Assembly (NCBI GenBank): GCA_963971575.1
Contig: OZ020625.1
Coordinates: forward strand, 27,813,753 to 27,877,752
Origin: Liopterus haemorrhoidalis
Taxonomy: Eukaryota; Arthropoda; Insecta; Coleoptera; Dytiscidae
DNA: 64,000 bases
Direction: 5' to 3'
Positions within the stretch are counted from its first letter, which is position 1, and the number at the start of each line of letters is the position of its first letter. Below, piece by piece: positions 32,257 through 41,200 of this stretch. The notes under the pieces were generated by a model that ran no database searches, was not told the origin of the DNA, and was given only the letters and a program-made list of their open reading frames with translations. The position numbers and the translations under genes are program-made.

Positions 32257-35200
32257 TCGGTAAAAATTGTAGCCGAACGGCTAAACCTAGAGAGTTGAAA
32301 TTTGGCATGCTTATACAACTCGTTGACCCGCACATAGGAAAAATACCAAAACATCTAAAAAACATATCCCCCTAAAAATATAAACAAATATGTGCTCATC
32401 GAAAAAAAAAATATTTTTTTTTAATTCTGAGTAGGGTATCAAATGAAAGCCCTTGGTACGTGAATTAACGATCAAATTTTTATTTTTCCAAAATAAATTA
32501 TTTTGAAGCGATTTTTGCCAATATTGTGCAAAAAAAAATTTGTCCCACACCCTGTAGCCCAGATGGTTTAAACTAAAAATCTGAAAAAATTCTAAGTAAT
32601 GTACATTGGTGTGAACCGGAATAGTTCAACAGGAATTTTTGATCAGATTATGTTTTTGGAAAAAAAAGCATTTTTTGTGTTTTTTTTGCTAATAATGTTG
32701 ACAACTTATAGTTATATAATACGCTCAACAGTAACGTGTTTCTTGGTGCTGTGGCTAAGATACTTGCGTTCTGTCCAAGAATACGTAATCGGACTCATGT
32801 TCGAGTCCTACGTGAGGAGACAATATTATTTTTTATTTATTTTTTGCATTTTTACATTGTTTAAATTATTTTTTCAAAATTTTAATTATATTTTGGCAAT
32901 TGTTGCATTTAATTTTTAATAGCGTAAATTTAATAACCAGTGGAAATTGTTGAAATTATAATTTAATTATATATTTGAATGTACACGAAATCAAAGGGGA
33001 GGAGCTATGACTAAAAACAACCAATGGAAGCCATAGGCGCAATTTTCAAAATCTTAATGAACCTTGATATATAAAAAAAAAAAATACTGCACATCTTTAA
33101 AAACTTAAATAATGGTAATAGGCATTCGAATTAAAATTCATAAAAAAATATTTTGTCATAAAATTTGTTTTGGCACCCCAAATAATCATCATTCACTTAC
33201 TAAATACCTGCAAAACCCTGAAATGTGTGAAAATTCACACTTCACATCAATTTTTAATAATATTCTGGGAACCAAAACCGGATTTTCAGATACCAAATTC
33301 CGGGTAAAACTGGGTATGTAACCCAGTTTTACCCGAAAATCCTTCTGCCGTTCGAATCCAATTAAAATTTCCTTGAGCATATTTCACTAAAAACTATCAA
33401 ATAGGTAATACCTAATAATATTTTTTTCAGATGATTTACTAAAATTGCAGTTAATGTTATCTAGGGGAAATTATTTATCAAATTTAAATAAAGTTTTTGA
33501 TATATCCCGAGTTCCTTACAAAGAAAATCAAGTTATCCTTCTAGACTTTTCTTGCGAAAATGCTGAAAAACTTATACAAAAAGTATGTTAGAGGGATGTT
33601 TCCAAAGTTCTGGAAATTTAGCTATAATTTTTATTATTTTGTTAATATTCGTCAATATTACAATGTAGTTTTTCAACATAATCTCCATTTAACTGAATAC
33701 ATTTATCTCAACGATAAACTAATTTTTTTAAGCCGTCCTCAAAGAACTTTCCTATTGAGTTTCTGTTCTGGTCCCAACAGCCTTGGCACCCAGCGCGGCG
33801 AAACCTTGCTAACGCCCAAACAATCATGCAAGATGTCATGAACTTGTCGTGTAACTATCCCTAGGCGCACACTAATTTGACGAATAGTCATTCGCCTGTC
33901 CTCTTTCAGTAGGTCTTCGACGGCAGTAATGTTTCTTTCATTTACCGATGTTCTACCGGTTTTAAAACGATCGATCCACCGATAAACAGTACTTTTGGAT
34001 TCTGCAGACTCACCAAATACTCCTTGCAGACGTTGAATAATTTCTGATGTTTTCACACCTTTCCACAAAAAGAAAATTATTGCTCTTTGAGATTTTGCTG
34101 TGTCTTCCATGGTTTCAAAAACAGTGCTATGAAAACGCGTCTATATCAATCGAACACCTAAATCAGACTGAACAATATTGCACTAGATAGTTGCATAAAC
34201 ATGTCGAGACTTGTCTGGCACCAATAACATTGCCTATAAGTTCTGCGTAATTTAATTATAGCACAATTCCCAAAATTTAGGAAACATCCCTCGTATAATA
34301 GTTATCAAAGTCCCGGTCATTCCACCTTGACGTGAACCTCTAGGTAACTATCTGACAGTTAAGGTTATGTGATACTGTGCTGAATAAATGTCATCCCGTC
34401 TTTCAATACAAATCTATCTATTGGATAGTTATCTAACGGATAATGAGACTAACGTATTGAATTCACTGATTGCTATTGACATTTATTCAGCAGATGAAGT
34501 TCTAGATCAGTGTTTCTCAACCAAAAACGCACCGCGGACCAGTAAAAAATAAAATTTTCTAACGCGGACCACTAATAATAATTGTTGGTTAATTTTTTTT
34601 CAAGAAAACAAATATATTTAATGTGCTACTAAATACATTTATTTTATTTGTAGAAAATCGCAGAAAGTTTACAGAAAATAAACAAAATAAAAATTAATAC
34701 AAAAAAAAAATTGCAAAAAACACATACAAAACTTTCGCGGACCACTCAAATTTTTCTGCGTACCACCTGTTGAGAAAAACTGTTCTAGATAACCTTATCT
34801 GTCAGATAGTTACCTAGAGGTGTACGTTAAGGTAGAAAAACTGGACCTAAATCATTTATAAGTTTTCTAAATTTCTTTTAGGCAGGTTTAAACGATTACT
34901 TCCGAGTAAAATTTCGCTGGTTAATTTTTACTGACGAAAACAACTATGACAAAATTTTGGATTTATTCAAAACCATAGAAGTTTTACCGGATTCGAAAGT
35001 AACTATTATCAAGAAGATTTCTGATTCGGGGTTTTTGTTAAATTATTTTTACAAAATACGGCCGTATACAGATATAATTATACAGCATCAAGGGAGTTTT
35101 GATCAAAAAGGACTTCAAAAATTTGGCAACTATCCAGTGTCTTGGACAAGAAAGGATCTTAGAGGACAGACAGTGAGGACATCTTTGATTGCTTTGCATA

Positions 35201-38200
35201 AACAGACGTTAGAACATCTGGATGATTATAGGTGAGACTAATTGAAATCGTTGGGGGGTACGCTTGCACTGTAACCGCAGTCTAAAGGCGCATCCCCACT
35301 ATGCCGCAGTTTGCCAGTTGGCAAGGCCAGCTGGCAATGCCAACTGGCAAAGCCAACTGGCAAAGCCAGTAGCTGTATGCACGTCCACATCTGTGTTGGC
35401 ATTTAGTTTAGTCGCACAATGTTCACCGAGGAAGATTTACTAATAGCTTCAGCTGCTGTTATCATACTTGACAGTGAAGAAAAAATACGCAAACGGTGCA
35501 AACGACTGTTTTGGGTACGTCCAAGTCTTCAAAGTAGATCACGCACCGGACTTATTACGTTCCCTCTCTTTTTTTATTTCGCGCGAAAAATGACACACCA
35601 AGTTTTTGATTTTTCTATCAATTTCTTCTTTTTGTACTCCAAAACTAACCGCAATAGGGGATACGCATAAAATTTGTATTTCCTTAAAACTACATTATTT
35701 TGATATGTTAATGTTAGTTATGTCACCTAACAAAACAAAAATCACATTTTAATTAACATTATAGCCAAATTTTTTAATTAAAATATTGTAAATTTGAAAT
35801 ATTCCGAGCACGGGGCGAAGGTTGCCGAGTAGAAACGACTGAGTATGACGTCAAACGATAGGGTTTTCACATCACAGATACAGACAGCTACAACATAATC
35901 TTCACACGTGTGTGTATTGTATTGTTCGAGAGTTTTGTATTTGTTTTTAAACAATTTTTCACGTATTTACTATTAAAATGGCAGATAAAGATTTTGTTAG
36001 GGCTCAGAGTGATAATTTACCCAACATTGATGCATTTATGCACACAACATAAAGTTTACTTTTTTCTGAAATATCGGTTTTATTTCGCCTCATAGTTTTC
36101 AGCCACAAATTTCGCCTTTTCTGTTGTTTTTCGCCATTAGGTAATGATATAAATAGTTTTTTTGGATTTCTAGTTGAACTAATTGTGCACATCGGTACTG
36201 AACAATATTTTCGATAATGTTTCGAAGTACTGGGGCCCTGGATCTTCCATATTTTAATATAAAATTTAATTCGGTAAACATGTATAAATTGTTTTTATAG
36301 AATTAAACTTTATTTTAATTAAAATCACTCTCCTTTACATAACCTATAAAAGTTACACAAACAAATAATTCACAACAGACTATGTTCGCTGCATAAACAA
36401 CCGTTCGCTGGATTGGCTAGTAGTCTCATGCGTCAGTTAGAAAGGATTATGACGTCACACGTCGTTTTCGCGCGCTACATACATTTTTGATTTTTTAAAG
36501 CCTTCAAATTAAAAAAAAAATAATTAAAAACTGTTTTTTATGTTTATATACAACAAGAGGAATATAATAAAAAAATAAAAAAAAATCATGCCTATCCCCT
36601 ATTTCCAATAGAGCGTCACATCTCTTATTCCTGTCTTTATAGTCCTTTAAACGACAGTCCCACAAAATAGGACGATCCCGGTACAAATCGATCAAATTAA
36701 ACACTTTTTCGTTTGTCCACTCCATCTATAAACAACGTTGCTCATATGCGTCTGAATCACAACCTGAATTTAAGCCTAAAGCCGCGTGATGCCATTTGGC
36801 ACGTCCCCACTCACTGTTCTTATCGGCTTTCTTTGAAGGAGACCGACACTCGAGCGATTCTCGTTGGCATGCCGCTGGCACGATGGCATGTGCCAACGGT
36901 CACGTCCACACTATGCCGCAGTTTGCCAACTGGCAAACTGCGGCATAGTGTGGACGCCGCTTAACATAGAATGAATACAGACAAGGTTAGCGACGGAAAC
37001 TCCGCTAGACAGGGATTTATTTAATAGGCAAACGACAGTACTCGCACTTAGGTGTATATTTTCAGCATGCAACTACTTACACAATATAAAATCCTACAAA
37101 TTACTCTAATTAAAAAATACAGAATACCAGATATATTTCTTTAATTAATTTAATTATTTTTGTAGATTTGCAAATGTTGACACTCAAACAAAATTGAATT
37201 ATGCCTTGTCAAGTTATCTGTTTCAATATATGAATGCTACAATGGATCTGAGTTGGGACAGAGGTTGGGGAGAATATCTTCCCAATGGTTCCTACACAGG
37301 GATGCTTGGACGAATTCAACGCAAAGAAATAGATATATCATGTAAGTTATAACACTTTAACATTTAACTTAAACACAAGAATAGTTGGTAGAGTACGTTC
37401 AGGATAACCTCATACCAGGTCTATATTACCGACAGGGCTGCGCGGAAACCAAATTTCGTCCATGATATTACCGACAGCTAACTTGATACATTTCAGTGGC
37501 GTCACTTACTTTGATTTGTGTTTAACTACGCGTATTGTGCGATGTTGTTTGTTTATTTCCATTATTATTATTTATTTCTCTTATGTTTCAAGGTATACCG
37601 TGTACTAACATCAGTAAAAATGTATTTGAAATACATGATTTTGTGTATTTGGTTTCCACAACAATTGTTTAAAACCCTAATGTACGTCAATGTGGTCAGC
37701 TGTTTACTCGCGCAGGGTTGATGACGTATTTTATGATGCCCTGGCATGAAGTTATCCTGAACGTACTCTAACATTTGACATTTTATTTTTATTCCAAGAA
37801 TAAGAGACGATAAGCATGCGCACAACGGTCAAAATGTCGGCCGTAATAAAATTTGTTCAACAGATGTTTTCCAGCTGTGATCAGAAGGTTGGAAACAACA
37901 ATATAATGTGTGAAACACAAGCAAATAAATTTACAAAATGAATCCATATTACTGAACACGAAATTTTTTTTAAAATTTATATTAAACACAACAACCTGTC
38001 AAACGACAACAGTTAAACACAGGCCAACGCAAGTACGCAGGCGTAGCGACGAAATGTTATGTCCGATATAAACGGTTTCATATTTTTTATTCTTGTGTAC
38101 TATTCTTATTTCCCATTCCATATTCTTGTTCCGTATATAAACCAACCAACAACGATAGACAACAATGTGTTTAAGTCAATGACGTATTGTCAAAAATGCT

Positions 38201-41200
38201 AAATATGGATGTTGGAATCGGACAAGGTACAATATTGGGACCTTATCTTTTTATATTATACAAGGTGTCTCAAAAGAAATTTTATATTTATTTAGCTTAC
38301 TGCGTGAACGCAACGTATCCGAGGGGCGCGGAGTTTATGTCAATCGGTAGCCTGGCTCTTGGGAATTCAGTCGCTATGGAGCGTTTCTCGGGAGCAGACC
38401 GCGCGTTATGCGTGCGAGAGTTTTACAAAAACGGTGATTTGGCGACTGTAGCGCGTAGAAAATTCTGCAGTATTCGAGGTTTTCGCCACTTAAATGATGC
38501 GCCAAGCATTCCTCTCATTCGACATTGGGTTAAAAAGTTTGAAGAGACTGGTACAACGCTGGATAAATCAAAATCCGGGCGACCTAGGTCATCAAGAACG
38601 GTAGAAAACGTGGAGGATGTTAATCAGTCTGTTCGTGACGACCCGAACCTTTCAATTCGGAAGCGCGCAAGTGCTTTAAATGTGCATAGATCATCATTAC
38701 ATCGCATTATGCACAAAGACCTAAAGCTGGACCCCTACAAAATTCAATTGGTTCAAGAATTAAAGCCCCAAGATGCCAGTCAGAGGCTTAATTTCGTAAA
38801 TCAGGTGATTGAGCGATTTTCAACGTTTACCAACATTTTGTTTTCGGATGAAGCTCATTTTCATCTTAATGGCCACGTAAATAAGCAGAACTGCCGCTAC
38901 TGGAGTGCAACGAATCCGAAACGCAAACATCAGAAACCCCTCTACATTCGCCTAAAGTGACCGTATGGGCTGCGATGTCGGCGCGAGGAATTATCGGCCC
39001 TTACTTTTTTGAAGACGAAAGGGGGTGTGCAGTTACAGTGAATTCAGAGCGTTATGTGGAGATGTTAGACAACTTCTTGGTACCTGAACTGCAAAACTTT
39101 CCTGGCTATAACCAAAGAACATGGTTCCAACAGGACGGAGCAACTTCACACACGTCCAATATGTCTCTGCCACGTGTTCGTGAAATTTTCTCAGGCAAAT
39201 TGATCTCCCGGAGAGGTGACATAAATTGGCCTCCACGCAGTCCAGATTAAACCCCTATGGACTTTATCTTAAATCTAAAGTTTACGCCAATAAACCGACT
39301 TCACTGGCGCATTTGAAAGAAAATATCCGTCACGAAATGGCAGCCATCCCTGAGTCCACCTGCCGAGACGTCATAAGTAATTTTACTGTTCGATTAAATG
39401 AGTGCCGAGAACGCGAGGGTCTACATTTAGACGATATTATTTTTAAGAAATAAATCCCCAAAAAGTGTATTTTAATAATTAATAAACATTTTTTCTATAT
39501 ACGGCTTACTTTTTTTTTAATCGATCCACTAAATATAAAATTTCTTTTGAGACACCTTGTATATTAATGACTTACCTAAGAATGTAAATGCAACATTTAT
39601 TATTGGGTTGTTACAAAGCTCCGTTCGTTTTTTTTTTTCTCACCTTTTATTCAATAAAATATACATTCTAAAAAAATGACATTGTATTTATTACTTAGTA
39701 TATAATTGCCCCAATGTCCAATCCCTAAGAGTAAGGGCGGAGCCTATTAACCCACTGCGCATTTTTATGGCTTTTGGCGTAGCTTACGATGGCCATCTTA
39801 TATTAAATGTGTTTGTTTGGACTCGTTCACGCTTGGACGAACAATTTTTATCCTTTTCTCAACATTTTTAATTATTCGTTTCTTATTTTTTTAGCAAGTC
39901 CATTGTTCTGCGTGAAGGAGCGTCTTGGATTTTATGATTGTGTTGCAATGACAACCCCAGCTATTGGGTTCTTTCTTTTCAAACAGCCTCCTTTGTCATA
40001 TGTGGCGAACATTTATACCTTACCATTCGAGACGAATCTTTGGTTAACAGATATTGCCTTCTTATTGGTCTGTGCAGTATTTATGTATTTCGTCGTGGTT
40101 TGGGAATGGAAACTAATTGAAAATAAGACAAAAGATTATCAGACAGATATGATAGAACCAAGTTTTTGGGAATCCATCATGTTCACTATAGGTAAATATA
40201 TATTTTCAGTTTTTGTATATTTTCAGTGGTTTCGGCAAACAATTTTGTCGTAAAATGTGACCCTGAAAGCAGTACCTCAAGGCCTATTAATAGCACCAAT
40301 TTCCAAAACTCCCGCTTTCTTTTTTTGAAAACTACGTATTTTCTTGACTAATTGTTTAATTTTAGGTACTGTGTGTCAACAAGGCTACGCTACAGAACCC
40401 AAGAGTGGTTCTGGAAAGATTATAGTATTAACTTTATGTTTTACACTAATTTTTATGTTTACGGCATTCTCTGCCAATACTGTAGTACTTTTCCAATCAT
40501 CAGCTTCTAATATCAAGACTCTAGAAGACCTTTATAACTCCAAAATGACTCTAGGTGTTGATGACACTTTGTACTATAGAGTTTGGTTCCCTGTAAGTAA
40601 CTCTTTAAATTAAAGAACTCTTAAATTTTATTAGAATATACGAGGGATGTTTCCTAAATTCTGGAGATTGTGCTATAATTAAATTACGCAGAACTTATAG
40701 GCAATGTTATTGGTGCCAGACAAGTCTTGACATGTTTATGCAACTATCTAGTGCAATATTGTTCAGTCTGATTTAGGTGTTCGACTGATATAGACGCGTT
40801 TTCATAGCACTGTTTTTGTAACCATGGAAGACGCAGCAAAATCTCAAAGAGCAATAATTTTCTTTTTGTGGAAAGGTGTGAAAACATCAGAAATTATTCA
40901 GCGTCTGCAAGGAGTATTTGGTGAGTCTGCAGAATCCAAAAGTACTGTTTATCGGTGGATCATTTTAAAACCGGTAGAACATCACTAGAAGACGATCCAC
41001 GCATTGGGCGCCCAAGCACGTCGGTAAATGAAAGAAACATTACTGCCGTCGAAGACCTAATGAAAGAGGACAGGCGAATGACTATTCGTCAAATTAGTGT
41101 GCGCCTAGGGATAGGTATACAAGTTCATGATTTGCATGATTGTTTGGGCGTTAGCAAGGTTTCGCCGCGCTGGGTGCCAAGGCTGTTGGGACCAGAACAG

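Larger units (their letters stand above)
35286..36961. mobile_element. PIF/Harbinger element with TAA target site
   Basis: Ends AGGCGCATCCCCACTATGCC and GGCATAGTGTGGACGCCGCT are inverted; TAA flanks both (35283-35285, 36962-36964). Subterminal TTGCCAGTTGGCA repeats. Encodes convergent fragments of both Harbinger proteins: transposase start (+, 35419) and MADF protein (-, 36725). Also holds a THAP-like remnant. Confidence 0.85.
38187..39600 (+). pseudogene. Non-LTR retrotransposon RT fragment split by mariner M2
   Basis: Left of the mariner: GQGTILGPYLFILY, and right of it (from 39562) INDLP, together the reverse transcriptase motif 'QGT-x-LGP-x-LF-x-x-YINDLP'. The TA target within the TATATT codons explains the split. 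Only some 35 residues of RT remain. Confidence 0.7.
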
